Numbered from the stretch's first letter, positions 1 through 8,035 are shown. The stretch is 21,252 nucleotides of DNA from a virus (IMGVR_UViG_3300013133_000083:1-21252); one strand, 5' to 3'. The notes: generated by a model not told the origin, from the letters alone. A program made the numbers and translations.

Positions 1-360
1 GAAAGAACTAATATTCAGCATATATGTTTAACTCTACTTAGAATTCATAATAAAATAAGAAATAATAATGATAAAGATATAGACAAAGACTATACGACAT
101 TAGATAAATTAATTAAAACAGCAGGATACGATGCTGCTTCATCAAAGAAGATGAATGAGACAGATGCGGTTCAAGCATTTGGTAAATGGATAGCAGATAT
201 AGAAAACAACTCACCTGCTGAATTATTTGAAGAACCAGATTTATATGTAGATTATAACAACAAACAAAAATATTATCAAGATTATGTTACAAGAGCTTGT
301 AAAAATTTAATAACTGGAAATAGAGATTTTGAAGTTGATGATGAGGAATTGTATGAGTAG
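1..360 (+). CDS. Probable terminase small subunit, 5' end outside the window
   Basis: The reading frame is open from the first base to the TAG at 358-360, giving 119 visible residues; an internal ATG at 151 is not needed as a start because coding-like sequence continues upstream of it (LTLLRIHNKI, then DYTTLDKLIKTAGYD). The visible part is acidic at its C-terminus (VDDEELYE). I do not recognise a family domain. The assignment rests on position: it ends 8 bases inside the start of the large terminase, where the small subunit normally lies. The small subunit binds the phage packaging site as a ring and feeds DNA to the large subunit. The N-terminal DNA-binding region would lie outside the window. 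Another packaging-adjacent protein is possible. Confidence 0.5.
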   Translation, partial: ERTNIQHICLTLLRIHNKIRNNNDKDIDKDYTTLDKLIKTAGYDAASSKKMNETDAVQAFGKWIADIENNSPAELFEEPDLYVDYNNKQKYYQDYVTRACKNLITGNRDFEVDDEELYE

Positions 361-2212
361 AGTAGGTTATAAAATTGATGATATTAAATATAAAAATACT
401 GGTTTAATTTCAAAATTAAGAAAAAATACACAAAGATATAATACACTAGCAAATATTAAAGAACATGCACTTAAACATTGGATCACATTTTACAGAAGAA
501 ATATTGAAGTTTTTGTTGAACATTATATGGGAATAGAATTATATGAATATCAGAAATTTTGGTTACACAATATGCATGTTAATAATAAATCAATGATAAT
601 TGCCTCTAGAGCCTCGGCTAAGAGTTGGTTAATTGGTGTTTATTGTATTGCTGTATGCATTTTATATCCTGGTTCAAAAATTGTAATGGCTGCAAAAACA
701 AAGGCACAAGCTGGAAGAATAGTAAAAGATAAAATTAAAAACGAATTATTAAAATTTCCTAATATAAATAGGGAATTCTCACATATTCAAACAAACGGAA
801 ATGAGTATACAATTAATTTTTTTAATGGTTCTACAGTTGAAGTTGTTGTTAGTGATGATAGGTCTAGGGGTGCGAGAGCTACACTAATAATATTTGAAGA
901 ATTTAGAATCATTCCAAAAGAAGTTGTAGACAAAGTTCTTTCTCCATTTTTAGTACTTAGACAACCTCCATATCTTAAGAAAAAAGAATATAGAATATAT
1001 TCAAAACATGAAGAACCAAGAAAGATTTATATATCTTCTGCTGGATATAAAACAGAATGGATTTGGGATGAGTTTAAAAAAGTTGTTTTAGATCATTATT
1101 CAGGGTTAAGTTGTATGTTTCTTGCTTTAGATTATTTAATAGCAATAAAGCATGGAATAAAATCTAGGGCTAATATTAATGACGAGAGGAAAACTAATGA
1201 CGAAATATCATTTATGATGGAATATGAAAATGTGATGTTTGGTGAAAATTCAAATTCATTCTTCCAATTAAATCTATTTAAAAATTTAAGAGTTATAAAG
1301 AAAGCTTTTTATCCACTAAAATTTGATGAGAAGAAAGTTAATAAAGATACAATAAAAAAAATGCCTGATGAAGTTAGACTAATAACTTGTGACTTAGCGA
1401 GGTCTTCTTCTAAGAAAGCTGATAATACAATTATAGCGTGTATGAGATTGATCCCAACTAAAAATGGATATCAAAGAGATGTTGTATATATGGAAAGTCA
1501 TTGCGGTGCTTCATATATAGAACAAAATAAAAGAATAAAACAAATATTTTTTGATTTTCAATCTGATTATCTTATTATTGACTTACAATCCTTTGGTCAA
1601 GCTATATATACTTTGCTTTCATCAATCACAACTGATGAAGAGAGAGGTGTTGAGCATCCAGCACTTGGAATTATTTATGATGAATCATTAACAAAACCTT
1701 CTTGTGCAGATATATCATACAAAGATTTACAAAGCAATACACTTTCGTATAATGCAAGTCCAGTAATTGTTCCATATATGATTTCATCATTAAGACAGAA
1801 TTCTGAGATTGCAAAAGATTTAAAAGATAAGTTAAGAAGAAATAATATAAAATTCTTATGTGATATAAATACAGCAGAAACATATCTTTTGAAGAAAAAT
1901 GAATATTTTAGAAAAGCAACAGAGGCAAACGCCGAAGATAAATATGTTAAAGATTTATATTTAAATACTTATAAAGAAATAGAAGCGTTTGTAATAGAAA
2001 CTGTAAATTTAGAATATAGTTTATCAGGTGGAGATGTAAAAATAGAAAATAGAAATAGTAGGAAAGATAGATATACTGCTATATCTTATGGGAATTATTT
2101 TGCAACAACACTTGAAAATAAATATCTTAAACAGAAAAAAGAAAAAGATGGAAATTGGAATGATTATGTATGGTTTCCATCAGTTAATTATAATAATATT
2201 AAACCATTTTAA
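353..2212 (+). CDS. terL: Terminase large subunit (packaging ATPase and nuclease)
   Basis: This 619-residue protein is the DNA-packaging motor. The N-terminal ATPase shows a Walker A-like loop at residues 84-91 (ASRASAKS, a variant lacking the usual GK pair), a Walker B with catalytic Glu at 178-183 (LIIFEE) and a coupling motif around 226-230 (YISSA). The C-terminal RNase H-like nuclease shows its three acidic positions: D347 (LITCDLARS), D410 (YLIIDLQSFG) and D572 (SRKDRYTAISYG). Length fits the family. The start at ATG 353 is preferred over TTG 329 and ATG 338/341 because GAGG at 343-346 lies six bases upstream; it overlaps the end of the preceding gene. The family is certain; substrate range and packaging type (cos or pac) cannot be read here. 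Confidence 0.96.
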   Translation: MSRVGYKIDDIKYKNTGLISKLRKNTQRYNTLANIKEHALKHWITFYRRNIEVFVEHYMGIELYEYQKFWLHNMHVNNKSMIIASRASAKSWLIGVYCIAVCILYPGSKIVMAAKTKAQAGRIVKDKIKNELLKFPNINREFSHIQTNGNEYTINFFNGSTVEVVVSDDRSRGARATLIIFEEFRIIPKEVVDKVLSPFLVLRQPPYLKKKEYRIYSKHEEPRKIYISSAGYKTEWIWDEFKKVVLDHYSGLSCMFLALDYLIAIKHGIKSRANINDERKTNDEISFMMEYENVMFGENSNSFFQLNLFKNLRVIKKAFYPLKFDEKKVNKDTIKKMPDEVRLITCDLARSSSKKADNTIIACMRLIPTKNGYQRDVVYMESHCGASYIEQNKRIKQIFFDFQSDYLIIDLQSFGQAIYTLLSSITTDEERGVEHPALGIIYDESLTKPSCADISYKDLQSNTLSYNASPVIVPYMISSLRQNSEIAKDLKDKLRRNNIKFLCDINTAETYLLKKNEYFRKATEANAEDKYVKDLYLNTYKEIEAFVIETVNLEYSLSGGDVKIENRNSRKDRYTAISYGNYFATTLENKYLKQKKEKDGNWNDYVWFPSVNYNNIKPF

Positions 2213-2221
2213 AGGAGGTGA
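2211..2221 (+). promoter_or_regulatory. Strong ribosome binding site of the portal gene
   Basis: AAAGGAGGTGA matches the 16S anti-Shine-Dalgarno complement almost perfectly. It overlaps the stop codon of the large terminase. The only in-frame codons at a workable distance are ATT 2222, GTT 2225 and ATA 2228; ATA lies nine bases after GGAGG. TTG at 2223 is out of frame and stops after two codons. Confidence 0.8.
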
Positions 2222-2227
2222 ATTGTT

Positions 2228-3784
2228 ATAGAAAAAAACACTCCTAAAAGTAATTTTTCTTGGAATGATTATTGTAATGCATATGCAAGAGAGCTACAAG
2301 ATTTGATGGAAACAACACAAGCATATTATAGCCCATTTATGGGACAAAATTATATGCAAATGGTAAATATATCACCTCTTGTTCCAACGCAAGCTGATTT
2401 ATCTGAATGGTTAAAATATCCAGAAAAACATGACAAACAATTACGAGATGTATCTCAATATCTTGACAATTCTATTATGCAATATAAAAGAGCAAAAGAT
2501 CATTTTAGCAAACTTCTTACAATGAGATATGATATGAGGGCTATAAATAAGCCAAAATCTGGAGATACAGCAACATGGAAATCTGGTTATGAAAGATGTT
2601 TAAATTTTCTAAGGATATTTAATGCTCCAAATCAATTTACTAATGTTTTAGATAAAACATTATCTGAAGGTGGAATATTTACATATCTTAGGAAAAGAAA
2701 TAATAAAAATAACATAGAAGACATTGATGATATGTTGCTTATTGAAATTCCTTCTGATTATTGCTATATCACTGGAAGGTCACGATGGGGTTTTACATAT
2801 GCTATAAATCTTGTATGGTTTGATAGAATTATTGGTGTTGAATATGTTGTCCCTGAAATTTATGAATATTATAAACTATTTGTAAAGATGAGAGAGAACA
2901 AAAATATTCCAAAAAATTTACTACATAATTATCAATTTTTCCCTGTGCCAGTTGAAAATGGATTTGTATTTACATTTAATCCGCTTAGAGCACAAATAAC
3001 TCCTCCATTTCAAGGAATATTCAAGGATGCTTTGGCTATACTTGACTATAAAGCGTTACTTAGACAAAAAACAACAATGGATACTTGGAAACTTATTGCA
3101 CAAACTATTCCAAAGAATAGTGATGGTGAACCGATTATGGATGCTAAAGTTGCTGCAAAAGTAACACAAGCAATTCAACAGTCGATGCCTACTGGTGCAA
3201 TTACTTTTTCTACACCTTTTGAAATTACAGAATTAAATATGCAAAATGCACAAAGTCAAAACAATATAATTGGTCTTGGTGAACAGATGTTTTGGCGTTC
3301 TATTGGCGTAAATGGAACAATTATGGATCTTGGCGAAAAATCTGCTGCTAGTTTAAAATTTGGTTTAATAAATGATGTTGGATTTGTTGAACATATATAT
3401 AAACAATTTGAAGATTTTATAAACCTTCAATTGTATTTGCAGTCTAAGATATATCAATTTAGAGTATCTTTTTATGGAAATAGATATACAGAGGACGAAG
3501 ATGTTAAGAGACAAGCGGAAATGGTGCGTACTGCTAATATGCCAGTTGGAAAATTATTTGGTTTACTTGGATATCAGCCATTTGAAGTTGATGCTGTTCT
3601 TGAACAAGAAGAAATTCTTGGTTGGAAAGATAAAATGAAACCAATGACTTCAGCATTTAACACCAAAGGCTTTACTGGTGATGAGAGTAAAGATCAAGGT
3701 GGACAGAAGAAGAATGAGGCAGAACTAACTCAAGGTGGTGCAGAACAAAGAGATTATGATGCAAATAAAACAAATAAAGTATAA
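2228..3784 (+). CDS. Portal protein, with an apparent non-canonical start
   Basis: The portal is the dodecameric ring at one head vertex through which DNA enters and leaves and to which the tail joins. The identification rests on size (about 518 residues), position directly after the large terminase, and portal-like content: an early segment on inter-residue joining (KRAKDHFSKLLTMRYDM), a mid-protein region (PLRAQITPPFQGIFKDAL), a long helical segment near AAKVTQAIQQSMP, and a disordered Gln/Glu/Asn-rich tail (GGQKKNEAEL). The frame is open from 2222, and the stretch 2228-2302 reads like coding sequence (NFSWNDYCNAYARELQDL). The strong binding site at 2211-2221 points to a start at ATA 2228 rather than to TTG 2303 or ATG 2306, which have no binding site. 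If only standard starts are allowed, the gene begins at 2303 or 2306 (493 or 492 residues). Confidence 0.85.
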   Translation: MEKNTPKSNFSWNDYCNAYARELQDLMETTQAYYSPFMGQNYMQMVNISPLVPTQADLSEWLKYPEKHDKQLRDVSQYLDNSIMQYKRAKDHFSKLLTMRYDMRAINKPKSGDTATWKSGYERCLNFLRIFNAPNQFTNVLDKTLSEGGIFTYLRKRNNKNNIEDIDDMLLIEIPSDYCYITGRSRWGFTYAINLVWFDRIIGVEYVVPEIYEYYKLFVKMRENKNIPKNLLHNYQFFPVPVENGFVFTFNPLRAQITPPFQGIFKDALAILDYKALLRQKTTMDTWKLIAQTIPKNSDGEPIMDAKVAAKVTQAIQQSMPTGAITFSTPFEITELNMQNAQSQNNIIGLGEQMFWRSIGVNGTIMDLGEKSAASLKFGLINDVGFVEHIYKQFEDFINLQLYLQSKIYQFRVSFYGNRYTEDEDVKRQAEMVRTANMPVGKLFGLLGYQPFEVDAVLEQEEILGWKDKMKPMTSAFNTKGFTGDESKDQGGQKKNEAELTQGGAEQRDYDANKTNKV

Positions 3785-3802
3785 AAGTGGTGATAATACA
3801 TA

Positions 3803-4282
3803 ATGTTAATGTCAGATAAAATGAAATCATTATTTATGAGACAAATAGCACATGAGTTAAATAATTCAGTGATATATAGAAAAATATCAAACTTTCTATC
3901 CGTTAAAGGATTTTCAAATTTAGCATCAAGATTTAAAAAAGATTCTGAAGATAAAGTTGATCATAGTTGGTGGCTACAAGATTTTCTTGAAAAATTAAAC
4001 ATAGAGATTGATTTAATTCAGTTTCCTTTAAACGTGCAAACAATTACTTTGACTAATTTTGCAGAATTAGCATTACAAAGAGAGATAGAAACAACAAAGA
4101 TGATAAATGAAATGTTGGGTCAAAGTTATGAAGAGTCTGGTATCATAACAGATTTTCTTCTTTCAACAATGCTTAGAGAACAAACAGAGGAAATAGAAAA
4201 AGTAAACACGTTAAATGATGAAATCATAAATATCGGTGGAAATGTAGCTCTATTACAATTGTTTGATAAATCTTTGAGTTAG
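3803..4282 (+). CDS. Ferritin-family protein inside the head operon
   Basis: The 159-residue product aligns almost without gaps with my recollection of E. coli FtnA: an ELNNSVIY segment like ELYSSLLY in helix A, LASRFKKDSEDKVDH like helix B, REIETTKMINEM in helix C, REQTEE in helix D, and a C-terminal LFDKSLS like FIDKELS. Ferritins are four-helix bundles that oxidise ferrous iron and store it in a 24-subunit shell. Ferroxidase ligands appear at E18, H54, E94, Q127 and E130, but the position of FtnA E50 is K51, so activity may be altered. ATG 3803 is chosen because GTGGTGAT (3787-3794) lies eight bases upstream; ATG 3809 is too far. The gene sits 18 bases after portal and before the protease, all in one transcription unit, so it is expected to be made during head assembly. 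Whether it is packaged, sequesters iron or has become structural is unknown. Confidence 0.82.
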   Translation: MLMSDKMKSLFMRQIAHELNNSVIYRKISNFLSVKGFSNLASRFKKDSEDKVDHSWWLQDFLEKLNIEIDLIQFPLNVQTITLTNFAELALQREIETTKMINEMLGQSYEESGIITDFLLSTMLREQTEEIEKVNTLNDEIINIGGNVALLQLFDKSLS

Positions 4283-4292
4283 AGATAAAATT

Positions 4293-4544
4293 ATGAATGT
4301 GTTAAATTGGAAAACATTAAAAAAAGAGGATATTTTTCCTTGTTACTCCAGACCATTTTGTAAGTTTTTAAAAAATAATAATCTTTATTATATAAAAAAA
4401 GAATATGATAAAAAGGCAAAAAAATACTTTTTTGTATTTTTAAGAACTGTAAAATTTAATGATTTATTAAATGAATGGAGAAATAATAAATTATCTGGAA
4501 CATTTGCTTTCCCAAAAAGAGAGGGAGGTGAAGTTGTTGAATAG
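4293..4544 (+). CDS. Small protein of unknown function
   Basis: This 83-residue, lysine- and aromatic-rich protein (YYIKKEYDKKAKKYFFVFLRTV) is not recognised. It follows the ferritin-family gene by 10 bases and its last codons overlap the protease start (TTG 4537). The ribosome binding site is weak (AGAGAT around 4281). A strong site for the next gene lies inside its last codons, so translation of the two is probably coupled. No signal peptide or membrane segment is seen. Its place between portal and protease suggests a role in head assembly or with the ferritin-family protein, but the sequence itself gives no function. Confidence 0.6.
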   Translation: MNVLNWKTLKKEDIFPCYSRPFCKFLKNNNLYYIKKEYDKKAKKYFFVFLRTVKFNDLLNEWRNNKLSGTFAFPKREGGEVVE

Positions 4545-6321
4545 ATTAGCTACAAATTATTCAATTGAAAATTATTCTATTTTAGATGATGATGATTTGA
4601 TAATTATGGAAGCCGACATAGTTAAAGTTGGTATGAGTGCTCATGGTACTTATTTTTCTAAAGAATCTATATTAGATGCTCAAAGTTCTCTTCCAAATAA
4701 ACCAATTTTGTGTGTGTGGAATAAATTTGAAAATGATTTTAAAGAACATGCGAGAAATGATTATGATTTAGACGAATTAAGAGCAATTGGAAATATACCA
4801 GAATCTAACAATGCTACAATATTAGAAAAAGATGGCGAGATTTGGCAAAAAGCAACATTAGTAATATGGAAAAAATATATTAATAATGATATGATAGGTA
4901 AAATAAAGAATAAAGAAAAAATTGACATATCTATGGAAATTGATATATTAGAATACTCCGAAAGAGAAGATGGATACTATAATATTGACAAATATAGATA
5001 TGAAGGAATATGTCTTCTTGGTGATAAGTTTAAACCTGCGATTAAGAATGCAAAAGTTGTTTTGTCAAAATACTCATTAGATACATCGGAAATAAAAGAA
5101 TTGAATAATAAATATTATAATTTATCAACAAAAATTAGTATATCTGAAATATTAAATGATATTAAAGATATAAATAATAAAGTTAAAAATCCAGCATTAA
5201 AATATTTTTATAGTAATATTGTATCAAATGAAGATATCTCAATTAAAGATATTGAAAAACTTTCAAAATTAACAAAAAGTAACAAAGTAATCGATTGGTG
5301 TAATGATAAGATAAAATTATATGCTAATGAAACAATAACAATTGATAATTCTAAAGAATCTGCGATAAATTCTGGTACATGGAGTAATCCAGGTTCTAAA
5401 TTATATGAGAGATTATTAAAATCTCAAAATTCAAAATCCTTATTAAATGAAGCTTATTTAATTATTGGTAATAATTATAAAGAATCACCATCTTCAAACT
5501 TAAAGTACCCTCACCATACATTAAGTGGAGATAAATTAGTTATAAATATTGCTGGTATAAAAGCTGCTAGTTCTAGATTAAATCAAATGAAGTCTCAAAA
5601 CAAGATATCACCTGATGAATATCAAAAAGCTATGTCTCATATTAATAAACATAGAAATGAATTAGAGTTAGATAAGCTTGATAAACCTAATGGAAAGGAG
5701 AGTACTATGATAGAAGCATCAAAAATGGCTAAAATATTAAAAGAAGAAAACGCTTGTAATAAATATGTTAGTTGTGATGAAAAATATGTATATTATTCTA
5801 ATGATTCTGGAAAATTTAAAGCTACGTATTCAGTTGATGGAGATAAAATATCTGTAAATTATGCTGAACAAGAAAAAATTGAAGAAGAACCAAAAGAAGA
5901 AGAAAAACCTAAAAATAAGCCTGAAGAAAAAAACAGTGTAGAAAATGAAAAGAAAATTGCTGATTTAGAAAATGAAAAGAAAATGGCTGATTTAGAAAAT
6001 GAAAATAAAGAGCTAAAAGAAAAAATGGCTAAATTAGAAGAAGAAAATAAAAAATATGCTATTGAAAAAAATAAAGTTACAGTTAACGAATGGTTAAACA
6101 AGTATTCTGATTTTGTTAATAGTGAAGAAAAAAACAATCTATTAAGTGAGTTAGAAAAATATTCTAATTTTACTGATTATGAAAATATGTTTAATAAATT
6201 CATGTTAACAAAAATTTCTAGTAATGCTAAATTTTCAAAAAAAGATGATTTAGGTATGATTGTAGTACCAGTTATTAATAATAATATTAAAAAAGAAAGT
6301 AAAACTTTCATAGATTTTTAA
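4537..6321 (+). CDS. Prohead protease-scaffold fusion
   Basis: The 594-residue product combines three parts. Residues 1 to about 190 resemble the assemblin-like prohead proteases (S78/XkdF type): a beta strand MEADIVKVG, a candidate catalytic His at H71 (FKEHARND), a candidate Ser at S132 (IDISMEID) and a terminal GICLLGDKFKPAI strand. Residues about 278-385 form a separate conserved-looking domain (TWSNPGSKLYERLL, YPHHTLSGD, then HINKHRNEL) of unknown role. Residues 391-594 are a charged coiled coil (DLENENKELKEKMAKLEEEN) typical of scaffolds, ending in a hydrophobic-basic tail. Scaffold guides capsid assembly and is cleaved by the protease before packaging. TTG 4537 is the start: AGGGAGGTG (4522-4530) lies six bases before it, whereas ATG 4471 has no binding site. 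An internal start at 5707 is described separately. Catalytic residues are inferred from motif position. Confidence 0.78.
   Translation: MNRLATNYSIENYSILDDDDLIIMEADIVKVGMSAHGTYFSKESILDAQSSLPNKPILCVWNKFENDFKEHARNDYDLDELRAIGNIPESNNATILEKDGEIWQKATLVIWKKYINNDMIGKIKNKEKIDISMEIDILEYSEREDGYYNIDKYRYEGICLLGDKFKPAIKNAKVVLSKYSLDTSEIKELNNKYYNLSTKISISEILNDIKDINNKVKNPALKYFYSNIVSNEDISIKDIEKLSKLTKSNKVIDWCNDKIKLYANETITIDNSKESAINSGTWSNPGSKLYERLLKSQNSKSLLNEAYLIIGNNYKESPSSNLKYPHHTLSGDKLVINIAGIKAASSRLNQMKSQNKISPDEYQKAMSHINKHRNELELDKLDKPNGKESTMIEASKMAKILKEENACNKYVSCDEKYVYYSNDSGKFKATYSVDGDKISVNYAEQEKIEEEPKEEEKPKNKPEEKNSVENEKKIADLENEKKMADLENENKELKEKMAKLEEENKKYAIEKNKVTVNEWLNKYSDFVNSEEKNNLLSELEKYSNFTDYENMFNKFMLTKISSNAKFSKKDDLGMIVVPVINNNIKKESKTFIDF
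5694..5700 (+). promoter_or_regulatory. Internal ribosome binding site for the scaffold
   Basis: AAAGGAG lies six bases upstream of an in-frame ATG (5707) inside the protease-scaffold gene. A site of this quality within a gene, placed at the junction between the protease part and the coiled coil, marks a second translation start. Confidence 0.75.
5707..6321 (+). CDS. Scaffolding protein made from an internal start
   Basis: A 204-residue protein begins at ATG 5707 in the same frame as the protease-scaffold fusion and ends at the same stop. It has a short globular N-terminus (MIEASKMAKIL, then a YVYYSND segment), an acidic-basic hinge (EEEPKEEEKPKNKPEEK), a coiled coil and a C-terminal region with KKESKTF. 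This matches the arrangement known in lambda C/Nu3, where the separate scaffold is made in excess over the protease fusion. The strong internal binding site at 5694-5700 is the direct evidence. A tandem 27-base repeat lies in its coiled coil. Confidence 0.7.
   Translation: MIEASKMAKILKEENACNKYVSCDEKYVYYSNDSGKFKATYSVDGDKISVNYAEQEKIEEEPKEEEKPKNKPEEKNSVENEKKIADLENEKKMADLENENKELKEKMAKLEEENKKYAIEKNKVTVNEWLNKYSDFVNSEEKNNLLSELEKYSNFTDYENMFNKFMLTKISSNAKFSKKDDLGMIVVPVINNNIKKESKTFIDF
5941..5994 (+). repeat. Tandem 27-base repeat in the scaffold coiled coil
   Basis: Two adjacent 27-base units, in codon phase, differ at one base and encode ENEKKIADL and ENEKKMADL. A decayed third unit follows (ENENKELKE). 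The near identity suggests a recent duplication lengthening the charged helix by nine residues. Confidence 0.8.
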
Positions 6322-6339
6322 GAAAAGTGAGGTAAAAAA

Positions 6340-6879
6340 ATGGCTAATAAATTATGTTATCTTGCTAATGATGTATTACCAAGGCAAATAAGAAAAGTAA
6401 AAATTGCTACTGGTCAATCATTTTCGCAAGGAGACGCAATATTTTTAAACACATTAGATAGTGCTTCTGACAATATAGAGGTTTATGCTGCTACTCCAAT
6501 CGCAGATGTTACTACTGATGGATTTGGTCTTGTAATTAATCAAGGGGTTGAGGAATTATCAGATGGAAGAAGAATAAGTGGAAACGCTGATCCTTCAACA
6601 TTTACATATTATCCTGAACAAACAATAACTGTTGCTATTCCAGAAGTTAATGAAAGATTTTTTATATCTGAAGATTGTTTAGATAATACTAGTTCAGTTG
6701 CTTTGGCTGCTGGAGTATATCTAATTGGTCAAAATGCAGACTATCAGTTAGCAACTGCAAGTTCATATTCAACTGAAAAAGTTGTATTTTATGTTGAGAA
6801 ATTACATTCGACACCTAATGGTGGTCAGTTTGGTGCTGGCTTTATAGATGGTGCGTATATTAAATGTATAAAAGCGTAA
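6340..6879 (+). CDS. Putative capsid decoration (stabilising) protein
   Basis: This 179-residue beta-rich protein lies between scaffold and major capsid protein, the usual place for a decoration protein that binds the outside of the expanded capsid. It is rich in small, Thr, Ser, Asn and Gly residues (for example SFSQGDAIFLNTLD and FGLVINQGVEELSDG) and has no signal or membrane segment. It follows the scaffold stop by 18 bases with GAGGT (6330-6334) upstream of ATG 6340. The assignment rests on position, size and composition; I do not recognise a specific family, and a minor capsid protein is an alternative. Confidence 0.5.
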   Translation: MANKLCYLANDVLPRQIRKVKIATGQSFSQGDAIFLNTLDSASDNIEVYAATPIADVTTDGFGLVINQGVEELSDGRRISGNADPSTFTYYPEQTITVAIPEVNERFFISEDCLDNTSSVALAAGVYLIGQNADYQLATASSYSTEKVVFYVEKLHSTPNGGQFGAGFIDGAYIKCIKA

Positions 6880-6898
6880 GGAAGGAGGATAATATATA

Positions 6899-8035
6899 AT
6901 GAATTTCGAATTTAAAAAATATTCAGTTAATAATGTTGATAATAAATTCACAGCTCTTGTTGAAGCTGGTACAAGTTTATCAAAATTTGCAATGAATTCA
7001 CTTTACAAAGAAGACTCATTGTCTACTAAATATGCAGTAGATTTGAGAAGTACTTCTGGTATTGCTTTAAACTACCAAGAGGCAAATAAAGAATTTGTAA
7101 ACAAACTATATCAATATTGCTTAGAAGGTTCTCCTTCAGCTAATTTAGGTTTAGATGTTAATAATAGAGCAAATGTAGTAAGAATGTTTTCAGACCCATT
7201 CTTTGCTCATAAGTTCTTCGCAATTCAATCTGAGATACTCATTGGTATCAATTCAGATAATGAAGTTGAAGAAGCTCTTCAATTAGCAAATGTATCCAAT
7301 GTTGGATTAGGTGATTCAAAAGCATTCCAAATAGAATCAAAAGCATTGTGGAAAATCCAAGACCATGGCTGGGAAAATAATGTATCTGATGCTCAGAAAC
7401 AATTCAAATCTTCTATTTATGTAACACCTAGAAGAAAATCAGCTAAAATAACTATGGAAATCGAACAAGCTTCGGCATTAGATTATGATTTTGGTAAACA
7501 AATTGCTAAACTTGCAATGAGTTTAAGAAAAGCTATGTACAATGATATAATTGATATTATATTTACAGTAGCTAACGTTTCTTCAACTCCATTCTATCAA
7601 GCTAGTTTCAGCAAAACTACTTATGTAACTGTTGTAGATCAATTAGCTGCTACAAATAGTGCTAATGTAAGAGCTTATGGTTCAAGATTAGCATTTGTTA
7701 ATATGACAAATGGCGTTACAACTGGTTTCCAGACTCAAGATGAAATCAATAAAACTGGTTTTCTTGGAAATGTTTATGGAACTCCTTTTGTAGTTATTAA
7801 TCAAGTTGTTGATTCAAATAGTGCTTTATTTACAACTAAAGTTCCTACTAATAGAATTTTATTAGTATCTGATGTTGGAGATAAGCCAGTTAAATTAGTA
7901 AGAGAAGATGGTATGAGATATATAGTTAAAGATGGAACTGACACATCATTATTCTCAAGAAGTTATACTGTTATCGACAGTTGGAAAGCTGCTTTAGCAA
8001 CTCAAGCTTCATACGGAATTATAGTAGTAGCTTAG
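6899..8035 (+). CDS. Major capsid protein (HK97 fold)
   Basis: At 378 residues this is the best candidate for the icosahedral shell subunit. It lies directly after scaffold and decoration genes, has a very strong ribosome binding site (GGAAGGAGGATAATATA before ATG 6899) and is less AT-rich than its neighbours (20 G/C in the 60 bases from 7201), as expected of a highly expressed gene. Motifs consistent with HK97-type capsid proteins include a central VTPRRKSAKITMEIEQAS strand-helix, LRKAMYNDIIDIIF in the long helix, a GFLGNVYGTPFVVINQV stretch and a C-terminal WKAALATQASYGIIVVA. The N-terminal region (residues 1-100) may be the arm that scaffold or protease acts on. A terminator hairpin follows. 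Family placement is by pattern and context. Confidence 0.85.
   Translation: MNFEFKKYSVNNVDNKFTALVEAGTSLSKFAMNSLYKEDSLSTKYAVDLRSTSGIALNYQEANKEFVNKLYQYCLEGSPSANLGLDVNNRANVVRMFSDPFFAHKFFAIQSEILIGINSDNEVEEALQLANVSNVGLGDSKAFQIESKALWKIQDHGWENNVSDAQKQFKSSIYVTPRRKSAKITMEIEQASALDYDFGKQIAKLAMSLRKAMYNDIIDIIFTVANVSSTPFYQASFSKTTYVTVVDQLAATNSANVRAYGSRLAFVNMTNGVTTGFQTQDEINKTGFLGNVYGTPFVVINQVVDSNSALFTTKVPTNRILLVSDVGDKPVKLVREDGMRYIVKDGTDTSLFSRSYTVIDSWKAALATQASYGIIVVA

Noticed and set aside
151-153. ATG 151 as the start of a 69-residue gene
   Set aside because: The frame is open and coding-like back to base 1, so this is an internal methionine of a gene cut by the window edge.
329-352. Earlier TTG and ATG starts for the large terminase
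   Set aside because: ATG 353 has GAGG six bases upstream, while the earlier codons have no binding site and would lengthen the overlap with the small-subunit gene.
1671-1883. Minus-strand open frame inside the large terminase gene
   Set aside because: It lies wholly within a clearly coding gene, has no ribosome binding site and shows no recognisable protein; the same holds for the other minus-strand frames at 5859-6137, 15314-15544, 16282-16467, 17196-17378, 19203-19433 and 19881-20081.
4471-4536. ATG start for the protease-scaffold at 4471
   Set aside because: No binding site precedes it, and AGGGAGGTG six bases before TTG 4537 fits far better.
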